This document shows, piece by piece, positions 17,530 to 26,569 of a stretch of 64,000 nt of DNA. The stretch covers positions 62,001 to 126,000 of the forward strand of contig JBAZWL010000011.1 in the NCBI GenBank assembly GCA_041660405.1, read 5' to 3'. Each line of letters begins with the position of its first letter. The stretch's first letter is position 1. A program made the position numbers and the translations under genes. The stretch comes from Taibaiella sp041660405 (GTDB lineage: Bacteria; Bacteroidota; Bacteroidia; Chitinophagales; Chitinophagaceae). The notes beneath the pieces were generated by a model. It had not been told where the DNA came from. It was given only the letters and a program-made list of their open reading frames with translations, and searched no databases.

Positions 17530-19023
17530 ATGTCTGAACTACATTTATATAATTCATTTACCCGTCAGAAAGAAAAATTTGAATCCATAACACCTGGCCA
17601 TGTTGGCCTGTATGTGTGTGGGCCTACTGTAAGTGGTGAATCTCACCTGGGCCATGCGCGTCCGTATATCACCTTCGATGTGGTGAACCGTTATTTGCAA
17701 CACCTCGGTTATAAAGTACGTTATGTGCGTAACATTACGGATGCCGGACACTTTGAAGAAGAAGGGCGTGAAGCGGAAGATAAAGTAGCTAAAAAAGCTT
17801 TGCTGGAAATGCTGGAGCCGATGGAATTGGTTCATAAATATACCAGCCTGTTCCATTGGGGCATGCGTAAGTTCAACAACCTTGAACCGTCTATTGAGCC
17901 TACAGCTACCGGCCACATCATTGAACAGATCAATATGATCGAGGATATTATTGCCAAGGGTTATGCTTACGAAGTAAATGGTTCTGTTTATTTTGATGTA
18001 AAAAAATATGCTGCGGAATATCCTTATGGAAAATTATCAGGCCGCGTAATTGATGACTTGCTGGAAACTACCCGCGAGCTGGAAGGACAAGAAGAGAAAA
18101 GAGATAAAGCAGATTTTGCCTTGTGGAAAAAAGCACCTGCAGAGCATATCATGCGCTGGAAAAGCCCTTGGGGCGAAGGCTTCCCGGGATGGCATATTGA
18201 GTGCTCGGCTATGAGCAGTAAATATTTGGGGCAACGTTTTGATATTCATGGTGGTGGTATGGATCTTCAATTTCCGCACCACGAAAGTGAGATTGCGCAA
18301 AGTACAATAGCTCATGGTTGCGCTCCGGTAAACTATTGGCTGCACAACAATATGATTACAATTGATGGTCGGAAGATGGGTAAGAGCTATAATAATGTAA
18401 TTAAACTTACAGAATTATTCAGCGGCGATCATCCGATATTAGAGCAGGCTTATCACCCGATGGTGATTCGTTTTTATATTTTACAAACGCACTACCGTAG
18501 CACTTTGGATTTTTCCAATGAGGCTTTACAAGCTTCTGAAAAAGCGTTAAAACGTTTATGGGAAGCCTACGAAGTATTGCAGAAATTGGAATCATCAACA
18601 AACGAAACTGCTGGTGATGCTGACCTGGATAAAAAAGTTCAGGAGTATTGCAACGCTTGTGCCGATGATATGAATGACGATTTCAACACAGCAAAAGTGT
18701 TGGCAAATTTATTTGAACTTGCACCGGTAATCAATGGTATTAAAGGTGGACAAGTAAAAGCAGATGCAATCAGCGCTTCATCTTATCAACTGTTGCGTAT
18801 CACTTTCAAAACCTACCTGGAAGATGTTCTCGGCCTGCAACCCTTACAGCAGAATAACGATAGCAAACTGGACACAGTATTGCAATTGGTAATTGAAATG
18901 CGTAAAGAAGCCAAAGCACGTAAAGACTATGCGGCTTCTGACAAGATCAGGGACATGCTTGCTGAATCAGGCATTTTGCTAAAGGATGAAAAAGGTGGCG
19001 AGATGAGTTATACTATTGAATAA
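17530..19023 (+). CDS. cysS: Cysteinyl-tRNA synthetase
   Basis: 497 residues, class I synthetase charging tRNA-Cys. Seen: LYVCGPTVSG with the zinc-ligand Cys, the HIGH-type motif GESHLGHARPYITFD (about 36-50), the conserved GWHIECSAMSSKYLG with a further zinc Cys, FPHHESEIAQS with zinc His, and the KMSKS-type loop DGRKMGKSYNNVI (about 281-293). The C-terminal helical anticodon region ends in KARKDYAASDKIRDMLAESGI, typical of bacterial CysS. Monocistronic with a terminator directly after. Confidence 0.96.
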   Translation: MSELHLYNSFTRQKEKFESITPGHVGLYVCGPTVSGESHLGHARPYITFDVVNRYLQHLGYKVRYVRNITDAGHFEEEGREAEDKVAKKALLEMLEPMELVHKYTSLFHWGMRKFNNLEPSIEPTATGHIIEQINMIEDIIAKGYAYEVNGSVYFDVKKYAAEYPYGKLSGRVIDDLLETTRELEGQEEKRDKADFALWKKAPAEHIMRWKSPWGEGFPGWHIECSAMSSKYLGQRFDIHGGGMDLQFPHHESEIAQSTIAHGCAPVNYWLHNNMITIDGRKMGKSYNNVIKLTELFSGDHPILEQAYHPMVIRFYILQTHYRSTLDFSNEALQASEKALKRLWEAYEVLQKLESSTNETAGDADLDKKVQEYCNACADDMNDDFNTAKVLANLFELAPVINGIKGGQVKADAISASSYQLLRITFKTYLEDVLGLQPLQQNNDSKLDTVLQLVIEMRKEAKARKDYAASDKIRDMLAESGILLKDEKGGEMSYTIE

Positions 19024-19034
19024 GTTATTTTCAT

Positions 19035-19079
19035 AAAAAAACAAACCTCTTGCTGAAATAGCAAGAGGTTTGTTTTTTT
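19035..19079. terminator. Terminator after cysS
   Basis: 20-base stem (19035-19054 with 19060-19079) around a 5-base loop; A and T runs at both ends make it usable from both strands. Confidence 0.88.
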
Positions 19080-19112
19080 ATAGCGAAGATATACGCTTCT
19101 TTCAAAAAATCC

Positions 19113-20135
19113 TTAATTATAAGAAGGCCGTTCGATCACTCCTTTCACAAACGCCTGTACCAGGTAACTCAAAAGTTTTCCTGTAAAAATATCATGCTGG
19201 CCATCCGTACGATCTGTCACGCCTTCGGGTAAATGAAGGTATGTTGCGTTGGGCTGAAGTCCGCATTGGTAAAGGTATTGCAGCGCATGATGAGTATGAA
19301 TACCAACAGGTGTTGCAGCGCTGCTTAACACATTTTCAATACAGTCAACATCCAGCTCTACACCAAAAGATTCATGTGATACGAAAGCTAATGTTTCGTT
19401 GATGGCCTGCTTCCAATCCTTTTTGTTACGTACAAAAATATCTTCCCAGAAAAGAGAAAGCATGTCTGTATTTGAAACTAGTTCTGAAACAATAGCCGCA
19501 CTATTATAAGCTTCATGCAATCCGAGCATGGCGTATTTTTTCAAAAAGCCCTCGTGGTAAGCATAACGGAATCCATTACCGCTATGTCGTCCTTCCATCA
19601 TCCTGAAATCGGAGTGGGCATCAAGGTTAATAACATTCACTGCTTTGTCCAATGCCATAGAACTCCCTTTGAGTAAAGGATAAGCATTGTTATGACCACC
19701 GCCTATTACTACAGGTATTTTGCCATGAGCAATAATATTTTGTATTACAGGATAAACTTTGGTATCTATATGGGACGTTGAAGCTCTTAACTGGTTTGCA
19801 TTTGCACCATCACTATGAACCATCAGGTCTTTAAAATCCATTTCGCCTAAAAACAAAAAATCCGCTCCGTTTAAGGTGCTGTTATGTTGTACGTTCAGAA
19901 AACTTTTCAGGAAGCCGGGCCAAGCCGTATGCGCTCCACCAATACCATTGTTGGCCCTTACTCCTATATCTTCTGGCAAGCCCAAAATCACAAAACGTGC
20001 AGCAGATTGTGATAAAGAATGTTCTATATCCTTACCATCAGAAAGCTGGATCATTTCTCCAAGCTTCGTTTCTCCGTCTCTTTTATTGATAAAAGTCCGG
20101 ATATCTTCTGGCATGTACAATTTAAACTGCGGCAT
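19113..20135 (-). CDS. hutG: Arginase-family formimidoylglutamase-like hydrolase
   Basis: 340 residues. The ureohydrolase metal motifs are present in order: GGGHNNAYP (about 148-156), NLDAHSDFRMMEGRHSGNGF (about 173-192) and GVELDVDCIEN (about 260-270), giving the His and Asp ligands of a two-manganese centre. The residue after GGGH is Asn where most relatives have Asp or Glu. Formimidoylglutamase, which splits N-formimino-glutamate to glutamate and formamide in histidine degradation, is the best fit; agmatinase or another ureohydrolase is possible. Monocistronic. A glutamate formiminotransferase, the alternative route for the same substrate, is encoded 15 kb away at 35543-36562. Confidence 0.72.
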   Translation of the reverse strand: MPQFKLYMPEDIRTFINKRDGETKLGEMIQLSDGKDIEHSLSQSAARFVILGLPEDIGVRANNGIGGAHTAWPGFLKSFLNVQHNSTLNGADFLFLGEMDFKDLMVHSDGANANQLRASTSHIDTKVYPVIQNIIAHGKIPVVIGGGHNNAYPLLKGSSMALDKAVNVINLDAHSDFRMMEGRHSGNGFRYAYHEGFLKKYAMLGLHEAYNSAAIVSELVSNTDMLSLFWEDIFVRNKKDWKQAINETLAFVSHESFGVELDVDCIENVLSSAATPVGIHTHHALQYLYQCGLQPNATYLHLPEGVTDRTDGQHDIFTGKLLSYLVQAFVKGVIERPSYN

Positions 20136-20238
20136 ATTAAGGGTTTATTAAACACAAACTTACAGAAGAAGGAACAAAAACCTATTCCCGTATAGAAAAA
20201 GCTGAACAGTATTAAAAGGTAAAGCAAGAGAAATGGCT

Positions 20239-20246
20239 TAATTTTG
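20239..20246 (+). promoter_or_regulatory. Probable -7 element of the bacilliredoxin gene
   Basis: TAATTTTG at 31 bp before the ATG fits TAnnTTTG; the -33 element is not obvious. Confidence 0.4.
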
Positions 20247-20277
20247 CGGAGAATAATCTAAAAAAATATAAATAGTT

Positions 20278-20694
20278 ATGTATCCTGCAGAATTAGTAAA
20301 TCCGATGAAAGCCCAGCTTACGCAGAATGGTTTTCAGGAATTGGTTACTCCGGAACAAGTAGATAGTGTTATTCCTAAAGAAGGAACTACTTTATTAGTT
20401 ATAAATTCAGTATGTGGTTGCAGTGCAGGCACTGCCCGCCCTGGTGTATTGGAATCTTTACAAGGAGAAGGCAAAAAGCCAACACAAAAGGTAACCACGT
20501 TTGCCGGTTTTGATCTGGATGCCGTGAAGCAGGCAAGGAACTACTTATTACCTTATCCTCCATCCTCGCCGGCCATTGCGCTGTTTAAAGATGGTCAACT
20601 GGTACATATGATCGAACGCCACATGATCGAAGGCCGCTCTGCAGCTATGATTTCTGCGAACCTGAAGCAAGCTTACGAAGAATATTGTTCTTAA
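20278..20694 (+). CDS. BrxA/BrxB-family bacilliredoxin
   Basis: 138 residues, thioredoxin-like fold of the YphP/YqiW family. Seen: MYPAELVNPMKAQLTQNGF at the start and the active-site motif NSVCGCSAGTARPG (CGC, about 43-45). Family members remove bacillithiol from S-bacillithiolated proteins in Firmicutes; some Bacteroidota also make bacillithiol, so the same role is plausible. Length is normal. Monocistronic, closed by a terminator at 20714-20740. Confidence 0.9.
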   Translation: MYPAELVNPMKAQLTQNGFQELVTPEQVDSVIPKEGTTLLVINSVCGCSAGTARPGVLESLQGEGKKPTQKVTTFAGFDLDAVKQARNYLLPYPPSSPAIALFKDGQLVHMIERHMIEGRSAAMISANLKQAYEEYCS

Positions 20695-20713
20695 TTTATC
20701 CTTAAATTTATGT

Positions 20714-20740
20714 AAAACCTCCCTATCGGGAGGTTTTTTT
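20714..20740 (+). terminator. Terminator after the bacilliredoxin gene
   Basis: 10-bp stem AAAACCTCCC/GGGAGGTTTT around TATC with a T run. Confidence 0.88.
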
Positions 20741-20759
20741 ATTATCATTATGTGAACCA

Positions 20760-20790
20760 TTTGAAGTTCTTTTCATTAATTATAACTTTG
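20760..20790 (+). promoter_or_regulatory. Consensus Bacteroidota promoter of the BON/SH3 operon
   Basis: TTTG at 20760-20763, a 19-base spacer and TAACTTTG at 20783-20790: an exact match to the phylum consensus. It gives a leader of about 65 bases before the ATG. Confidence 0.75.
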
Positions 20791-20862
20791 GCATACATTT
20801 TGATTACTTTTATTTTCTTGCTTCTAAAATAATTTTTTCACTCACAACAAAACAAACACTTT

Positions 20863-21348
20863 ATGAATCTGAAACAATCCGCTCTTGCATTCGCCATTGT
20901 TGCCGGACTGGCAACAGGCATTACCTCCTGTAAATCCCAGGAAAAGAAAGATGCCGCTGCTAAAGCAAAAATTGAAGCCCTGGTACCTGGCGTATCTGTA
21001 GAAGTTAAAGATGGTGTAGCTACGCTAAGTGGTGAAATGGACTCTGACGCTGCCAAAGCTGCTGCTGCCGATGCTGCCAAAGGCGTTGAAGGCGTAAAAT
21101 CTGTGGTGAACAATACAACTATCCATGAGGCAGCACCACCACCCGCACCTGTAGTAATTAATCCTGATGAAGCGCTTATCACTGCATCAATGGCTGTATT
21201 GAAAGAATATCCAGGTGTAGTATCTGCAGTAAAAGATGGTGTGATTACATTGACCGGAGAGATTAAAAAAGCAGATTGGATGAAATTGAAACCAGCTTTG
21301 GATGCACTGCGCCCTAAGAAAGTGGAAAACAAAATGACAATCAAATAA
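20863..21348 (+). CDS. BON-domain lipoprotein
   Basis: 161 residues. Signal peptide with lipobox GITSC (Cys 23), so it should be a lipoprotein. Two BON domains: about 38-85 (VPGVSVEVKDGVATLSGEM ... VEGVKSVVNNTTI) and about 108-160 (YPGVVSAVKDGVITLTGEIKKADW), split by a Pro-rich linker. BON domains bind membranes or other envelope components; E. coli OsmY and YraP are known examples. First gene of a two-gene operon, 36 bp before the SH3 protein. Confidence 0.88.
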   Translation: MNLKQSALAFAIVAGLATGITSCKSQEKKDAAAKAKIEALVPGVSVEVKDGVATLSGEMDSDAAKAAAADAAKGVEGVKSVVNNTTIHEAAPPPAPVVINPDEALITASMAVLKEYPGVVSAVKDGVITLTGEIKKADWMKLKPALDALRPKKVENKMTIK

Positions 21349-21384
21349 TTTATCATTCCTTCCTCAATCTAAAAAATTAAAACA

Positions 21385-21804
21385 ATGGCATTACAAGATA
21401 AATATGCTGAACTGATCAGCACAGCGCAGGCAAGCGGCGCAACTAACCTGCAGGTTAGAGAACAGGATAATGTCCTGTATATTGACGGAGAAGTTCCAAG
21501 CGGAGAAGCAAAGGATAAGTTGTGGAATGTTTATGATAAAATAGATCCTGACTTTCGTGCGGGCGATGTGGTGATGAACATAAATGTATCTCCTGCTGCA
21601 ACGGCTACACAGTTAAAAGTTACTACTCAAAGTTCCAATCTGAATATCAGGAAAGGTCCTGGTACTGACCAGCCTATTTTAGGTAAAGCAGGGCATGATT
21701 CAGTAGTAACTTTATTAAGCAAATACAATGATGCCTGGTACCTGATCCGCACTACCGATGGTGTTGAAGGTTATTCTTCTGCAGAATATCTTACAGCTCT
21801 ATAA
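21385..21804 (+). CDS. BON-like/SH3-domain protein
   Basis: 139 residues without a recognisable signal peptide. Residues 1-65 resemble a BON-like unit of the kind seen in LysM/BON proteins (NLQVREQDNVLYIDGEVPSGEAKDKLWNVYDKIDP). Residues 74-139 form a bacterial SH3 domain (LKVTTQSSNLNIRKGPGTDQPILGKAG ... VEGYSSAEYLTAL), usually a cell-wall or ligand binder. Absence of a signal is odd for an SH3-wall domain; the partner gene upstream is a lipoprotein. Function unknown. Confidence 0.82.
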   Translation: MALQDKYAELISTAQASGATNLQVREQDNVLYIDGEVPSGEAKDKLWNVYDKIDPDFRAGDVVMNINVSPAATATQLKVTTQSSNLNIRKGPGTDQPILGKAGHDSVVTLLSKYNDAWYLIRTTDGVEGYSSAEYLTAL

Positions 21805-21823
21805 TTATATTATTGAAAAAATG

Positions 21824-21853
21824 AGAGCCGGCCACTGTTTAGTGGCCGGCTCT
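21824..21853. terminator. Terminator shared by the SH3 gene and cphA
   Basis: 13-bp GC-rich stem AGAGCCGGCCACT/AGTGGCCGGCTCT around GTTT, located between two convergent genes; the T tail is short on the plus strand. Confidence 0.8.
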
Positions 21854-21873
21854 TTGTATAAACGAACTATTAT

Positions 21874-24492
21874 TTAGAATATAGATCCTTCCTTCTCTTT
21901 AAGGTTTTTGACCTGCTCCAATGCATCAGGAACCACATCGCTGATGATGGTTATGAATGAATCTTTCTTCGCATTCGATAACGCAAAATCAATGGCTTCA
22001 CTTTCTTTAGGAATCACATGTACGGTCACATCTTGATTTACATTCCGTATTCCTTTTTGAATAAGGTTTATGATCTCTGTATCCGTTTTACCACGCAGAT
22101 TTTTATCCTGCCTGATGATGATTTCATCAAACATTTTTGCCGCTTCCTGACCGAGTTCAATAGTATCTTCATCTCTGCGATCGCCTACACCAGCCACTAT
22201 ACCCACTTTATGAGAGGCATTCACTTGCGATACAAATTTTCCTATAGCCTGCATGCCATGTGTGTTGTGGGCATAATCAAGCATCACGGTAAAATTATTA
22301 AACTTGAAGATGTTCATTCGTCCCGGTGTTAATGCAGCAGAAGGAACAAATGTTTGCAAGGCCAACCTTATATTTTCGATAGAAACATCAGATACATATG
22401 CTGCAAGAATAGCACCTAAAGCATTGGCTACATTGAATTCTGCCGTGCCAGCAAAAGTAATTGGTACATTGCCTACCTTCTCCACTCTGATCTTCCAGCC
22501 TCCTTTAAGTATAGTAAGAAAGCCTTGTTCATACACAGCACCCAAACCACCTTTTTTGCAATGGTCCAGCAAACGGTTGCTATGTTCATTTAAAGAAAAT
22601 AAGGCAACATTACATTCCAATTCTTTACGCATGCCGTATACCAGGTCATCATCAGAATTCAGAATAGCATATCCATTCCGGAATACTGTTTTAGGAACTA
22701 CACCTTTTACGCGCGCAAGTTTTTCAACAGTATCAATACCACCCAAACCCAAATGGTCACCTGCTACATTGGTTACCACAGCAACATTGCAATTATGGAA
22801 ACCTAGTCCTGCTCTAAGAATACCGCCCCTGGCACATTCCAGCACAGCAACTTCCACAGTAGGATCTTTCAAAATAAATTCAGCTGAAATAGGCCCGGTA
22901 CAATCACCGGCCTGCATCATCTGGTTCTGTATATAAATACCATCGGTAGTGGTATAGCCAACAGTAGAACCGGTTTGCTTCATGATATGAGCAATAAGCC
23001 TTGTGGTGGTCGTTTTACCATTAGTTCCTGATATTGCAATAATAGGAATACGCGCAGATTTCCCCGGAGGAAATAACATATCCAATACTGGATCGGCTAC
23101 ATTGCGCGCCAGACCTTGCGAAGGATCGAGGTGCATACGGAAACCCGGAGCAGCATTCACTTCTATCACGGCACCACCGTTTTCTGTAAGCGGCCGTGTA
23201 AGGTCTGGAGCCATTACATCAACACCGCAAATATCAAGGCCAATGATACGTGCAATGCGTTCAAACAAAACAATATTACTTGGATGCACCTGATCCGTAA
23301 GATCTGTGCTGGTCCCGCCTGTACTAAGATTTGCAGTAGGTTTTAGCCACAAAGTTTCTCCTTTAGGTAGAATACTTTCAAGCGTTAAGTCTTTTGCTTT
23401 TAAGATGTTTTCAGTTTGTGTATCGACGGTAATATTGGTTAATACTTTTTCATGTCCAAAGCCACGACGCGGGTCGCTGTTCACCTTATCAATCAATTGT
23501 TGAATAGTGCTTTTACCATCACCTGTTACAGCAGCCGGAGTGCGTAATGCTGCGGCTACAAACTTATAATTAATAACCAATGCACGATGATCAAGACCGG
23601 TTATGAATGTTTCACAGATAACGGCTCTTGAATATTTCTGCGCAATAGCCATGCCTTCTTTAAGCTCTTCCCATGTCCTTAAATTAGTGGTAGCACCTTT
23701 GCCATGATTTCCGTTTAAGGGCTTGGTCACTAAAGGATAGCCTATCCGCTTAACGGCACGTTCAAGATCCTCTTCCGTATAAGCGATAATACCCTTAGGA
23801 ACGGGTACTTGTGCTGCTTCCAACAGATTCTTGGTATCTTCTTTATCACAGGCCAACTCTACAGCAATGCTACTGGTAGTACTTGCAATAGTAGCCTGAA
23901 TACGCTGTTGATTTTTACCATATCCCAATTGAACCAGTGAATGTTTATTTAACCTGATCCATGGAATTCTACGCCTTGCCGCTTCTTCTACAATGGAACC
24001 TGTACTTGGCCCCAGGCGCTCTTCTTCGCGTAGTTCCCGCAATTTTTGAATATCGCTTTCCAAATCATATTCTTTGCCTTCAGTCAAGGCTTCTGCAATG
24101 GCAACAGATGCTTTTGCCGCATAAATACCGGCTTTTGCTTCGTAGTAAGAAAAGACTACATGATACACTCCGGGTTTATCACTTTCCCTTGTACGTCCAA
24201 AGCCAACTTCCATGCCAGCCAGTGTCTGTATTTCCAAGGCTATGTGCTCTATTACATGTCCCATCCAGGTACCTTCCTTCACTCTGCTAAAAAAGCCGCC
24301 TTCAACACCTTCGCTGCAACGATGGCTATACATAGATGGAATGAGCGCTTGCAATCGCTCCAGGAAACCATCAATAGTGTTTGTTGGCCGTTGTTCCATT
24401 TCCTGCAGATCCAGCAACATTACGATGAGATGATGTCTTTTCGTGGACCAGTAATTTGGCCCTTTCATAACTTTTATATCTAAAATTTCCAT
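21874..24492 (-). CDS. cphA: Cyanophycin synthetase
   Basis: 872 residues, usual CphA1 length. It polymerises aspartate and arginine into the storage polymer cyanophycin, adding Asp then Arg with ATP. Seen: N-terminal domain (1-160; WMGHVIEHIALEIQTLAGMEVGFGRTR), ATP-grasp domain (about 210-480; VTKPLNGNHGKGATTNL, VIEVNAAPGFRMHL) and a Mur-ligase-like domain (about 485-872) with P-loop ISGTNGKTTTTRLI and the DYAHNTHG motif. No cyanophycinase or isoaspartyl dipeptidase gene is beside it, although these often cluster. The gene is monocistronic. Confidence 0.94.
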   Translation of the reverse strand: MEILDIKVMKGPNYWSTKRHHLIVMLLDLQEMEQRPTNTIDGFLERLQALIPSMYSHRCSEGVEGGFFSRVKEGTWMGHVIEHIALEIQTLAGMEVGFGRTRESDKPGVYHVVFSYYEAKAGIYAAKASVAIAEALTEGKEYDLESDIQKLRELREEERLGPSTGSIVEEAARRRIPWIRLNKHSLVQLGYGKNQQRIQATIASTTSSIAVELACDKEDTKNLLEAAQVPVPKGIIAYTEEDLERAVKRIGYPLVTKPLNGNHGKGATTNLRTWEELKEGMAIAQKYSRAVICETFITGLDHRALVINYKFVAAALRTPAAVTGDGKSTIQQLIDKVNSDPRRGFGHEKVLTNITVDTQTENILKAKDLTLESILPKGETLWLKPTANLSTGGTSTDLTDQVHPSNIVLFERIARIIGLDICGVDVMAPDLTRPLTENGGAVIEVNAAPGFRMHLDPSQGLARNVADPVLDMLFPPGKSARIPIIAISGTNGKTTTTRLIAHIMKQTGSTVGYTTTDGIYIQNQMMQAGDCTGPISAEFILKDPTVEVAVLECARGGILRAGLGFHNCNVAVVTNVAGDHLGLGGIDTVEKLARVKGVVPKTVFRNGYAILNSDDDLVYGMRKELECNVALFSLNEHSNRLLDHCKKGGLGAVYEQGFLTILKGGWKIRVEKVGNVPITFAGTAEFNVANALGAILAAYVSDVSIENIRLALQTFVPSAALTPGRMNIFKFNNFTVMLDYAHNTHGMQAIGKFVSQVNASHKVGIVAGVGDRRDEDTIELGQEAAKMFDEIIIRQDKNLRGKTDTEIINLIQKGIRNVNQDVTVHVIPKESEAIDFALSNAKKDSFITIISDVVPDALEQVKNLKEKEGSIF

Positions 24493-24708
24493 TCGCTTAT
24501 TTTATTTTTGAATTACATAAATCAGGAAAGCACAGTTAAAGTATAATATTATTTTTTCAATTAAAAATTTTTCTTGAAAACTTTAAATCAATAATCAAAC
24601 AATTTTATTTACAAATAAATTGCTGTTCAAATTGGACGCATCTTACGACCTGGAAGCCTGCAATCGTTGGCATACCCAATTATACTCCTACATGTAAATG
24701 TTTATAGC

Positions 24709-24737
24709 AAAAAAAACCGTACCAATAACTGGTACGG
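24709..24737 (-). terminator. Terminator after the ferredoxin gene
   Basis: 8-bp stem CCGTACCA/TGGTACGG at 24717-24737 followed on the minus strand by eight T. It lies 27 bp beyond the ferredoxin stop. Confidence 0.85.
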
Positions 24738-24764
24738 CATATTCAAATTTTATGTTGAGCAAAC

Positions 24765-25094
24765 CTATGCTTCCGCATGTAAGCGTACTTTCAGATTGTG
24801 CATATTATTGTTCAGTTTAAGCTGGCAGGCAAGTCGTGAATTGGGCAACAGATCGGGCAATGTATCCAACATCGCATATTCATCATCACTCATTTCGCTA
24901 AGGCTTTCTTCACCTTCGAGTACATCCACACAACAAGTAGCACACAGCGCCATGCCACCACAGGTCGCGAGTACATCATATTCATTAGCCACCAATATTT
25001 CCATCAGGCTAAGACTCATATCTGTAGGGGCTTCTACAGGGTTTACCGTTCCGTTTCTATCTTCTACAAAAATGGTTATTGTATTCTCGTCCAT
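24765..25094 (-). CDS. [2Fe-2S] ferredoxin
   Basis: 109 residues, adrenodoxin/plant-type fold. The four cluster cysteines are C45, C51, C54 and C90 in CGGMALCATC and LACQL. The spacing C-x5-C-x2-C and the acidic face (EGEESLSEMSDDEYAMLD) are of the adrenodoxin-like type that passes electrons to oxygenases or Fe-S assembly. A minus-strand TAGCTTTG at 25132-25139 fits a -7 element 38 bp upstream. The neighbouring flavoprotein gene is a likely reductase. Confidence 0.93.
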   Translation of the reverse strand: MDENTITIFVEDRNGTVNPVEAPTDMSLSLMEILVANEYDVLATCGGMALCATCCVDVLEGEESLSEMSDDEYAMLDTLPDLLPNSRLACQLKLNNNMHNLKVRLHAEA

Positions 25095-25184
25095 AAATTA
25101 AAGTATTCAACCGCGGCCTCATCCGCGCATGCAAAGCTAATTCATTTTGCCTGTTTTTAAAAAGGATAAACATAGTTATCATGA

Positions 25185-25215
25185 AAAATGCCTGTCTCAC
25201 GAGACAGGCATTTTT
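25185..25215. terminator. Terminator after the ferredoxin reductase gene
   Basis: Stem AAAAATGCCTGTCTC with its complement and only two bases between the arms, so the inner pairs probably open to form the loop. T runs exist on both strands. It ends the minus-strand flavoprotein gene. Confidence 0.8.
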
Positions 25216-25234
25216 CTATAAAACAAAACAGAAA

Positions 25235-26245
25235 TTAAAATTCAGAGATACCATTAACCGTAGTATATTTCATAGTGTATTTCACACCAGGATTGATATA
25301 CTTGTAAGCACTATGACTCATCAGCGCTGCTTCGTGGAAGCCGCAAAGAATAAGTTTCAATTTGTTTTTATAAGTATTGATATCGCCAATAGCCCAGATG
25401 CCCGGAATGTTGGTGGAGTAATCTTCGGTGTTTACCTCAATTGCATTTTTATCAATATTCAAGTTCCAGTTTTCAATTGGTCCAAGCTTAGGACTCAATC
25501 CGAATAAAGGAATCAGGTAATCTGTTTCTATCGTTGTGGTTTCTTTGGTTTTGCTATCTTCCATGGAAACACTGTGCAGGTTTCCGTTACCGTGAAGGTG
25601 TGTCAGGTTACTATTCAGTATCAGGTTTATCTTTCCTTCGGCTGCAAGCTGCATTACTTTGTTTACAGAATCCGGAGCGCCACGAAAGCTTTCACTACGG
25701 TGTACCAGTGTTACTTTCTTAGCAATATTGGCAAGATGTATGGTCCAATCAAGTGCGCTATCACCACCCCCGGCAAGAATCATGTTTTTGTTTCTGTAGA
25801 ATTCAGGTTCGAGGATCATATAGTTGATCCCTTTACCATTTTCAAAATCTTCAAGACCTGCCACTACTGGTTTACGGGGTTCAAAGCATCCCAGTCCACC
25901 TGCAATAACCACAGCTTTAGCTTCAATCTGTGTACCCATATTGGTAGTCAGTACAAAATCTGCTTCGCCACGCTTTTCAAGGCCTTCAATTCTTTCGCCC
26001 AAAGTATAGGAAGGATGGAAGGGAGTAATCTGCTCTTTAAGGTTATCAATAAGCTCCTGCGCCAGTACTGAAGGATATCCTGGAATATCGTAAATAGGCT
26101 TTTTAGGGTATATTTCAGAAAGCTGTCCACCAATTTGTGGCAGGTAGTCGATCAGGTGACAACGCATTTTCAACAAACCGGCTTCAAAAACTGCAAATAA
26201 CCCTACAGGTCCGGCGCCGATAATGGCTATATCTGTTTGTATCAT
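25235..26245 (-). CDS. Ferredoxin-NADP reductase, thioredoxin-reductase type
   Basis: 336 residues. FAD motif DIAIIGAGPVGLFAVFEAGL (5-24), the FNR-type feature PQIGGQLSEIYPKKPIYDIPGYP (about 35-57), NADPH motif ILAGGGDSALDWTIHLA (about 156-172) with VTLVHRSESFRG, and the closing FAD motif GIWAIGDINTYKNKLKLI (about 284-301). It has no CxxC redox pair, which separates it from thioredoxin reductase and matches YumC-type ferredoxin reductases. The ferredoxin gene next to it (140 bp) is the probable partner. A -7 like TAATTTTG lies on the minus strand at 26262-26269. Confidence 0.9.
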   Translation of the reverse strand: MIQTDIAIIGAGPVGLFAVFEAGLLKMRCHLIDYLPQIGGQLSEIYPKKPIYDIPGYPSVLAQELIDNLKEQITPFHPSYTLGERIEGLEKRGEADFVLTTNMGTQIEAKAVVIAGGLGCFEPRKPVVAGLEDFENGKGINYMILEPEFYRNKNMILAGGGDSALDWTIHLANIAKKVTLVHRSESFRGAPDSVNKVMQLAAEGKINLILNSNLTHLHGNGNLHSVSMEDSKTKETTTIETDYLIPLFGLSPKLGPIENWNLNIDKNAIEVNTEDYSTNIPGIWAIGDINTYKNKLKLILCGFHEAALMSHSAYKYINPGVKYTMKYTTVNGISEF

Positions 26246-26569
26246 TTTTCAAATTTGGGTGCAAAATTAAGCAATCATTATGACATAGCTTCAATATCCC
26301 TATATGGCTTTTTGATTTTGAAGCTGTGGCCGTAAATATTACACATCTATGACAAAGAAACAGCCAATCACCCTTATCAAAAAACAGTTGTCATTACAAT
26401 CGCTACACAATTGTAATAAAATCTACTATATCACTCACATTCTATTCACAATTATAGTTTTTTTAGGAAAACTCTTCTTAAAACCCGTTTATTTTTCGCA
26501 CTTTTGCAATAATTGTTTCGATTACAATAATTTTCCACCTCTTTTATAATATTCGAGTTCCGACTGATA
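26246..26569. other. Divergent promoter region between the reductase and mreB
   Basis: AT-rich 324-bp spacer. The minus-strand -7 element (26262-26269) and the mreB promoter (26503-26535) are the only signals found. A short open frame at 26349-26549 overlaps the mreB promoter and lacks coding features. Confidence 0.5.
26503..26535 (+). promoter_or_regulatory. Probable mreB promoter
   Basis: TTTG at 26503-26506, 21-base spacer, TAATTTTC at 26528-26535 (one mismatch to TAnnTTTG), 34 bp before the mreB ATG. Confidence 0.55.

Noticed and set aside
26349..26549. 66-residue open frame upstream of mreB
   Set aside because: It overlaps the mreB promoter, has no family features and reads like AT-rich spacer.
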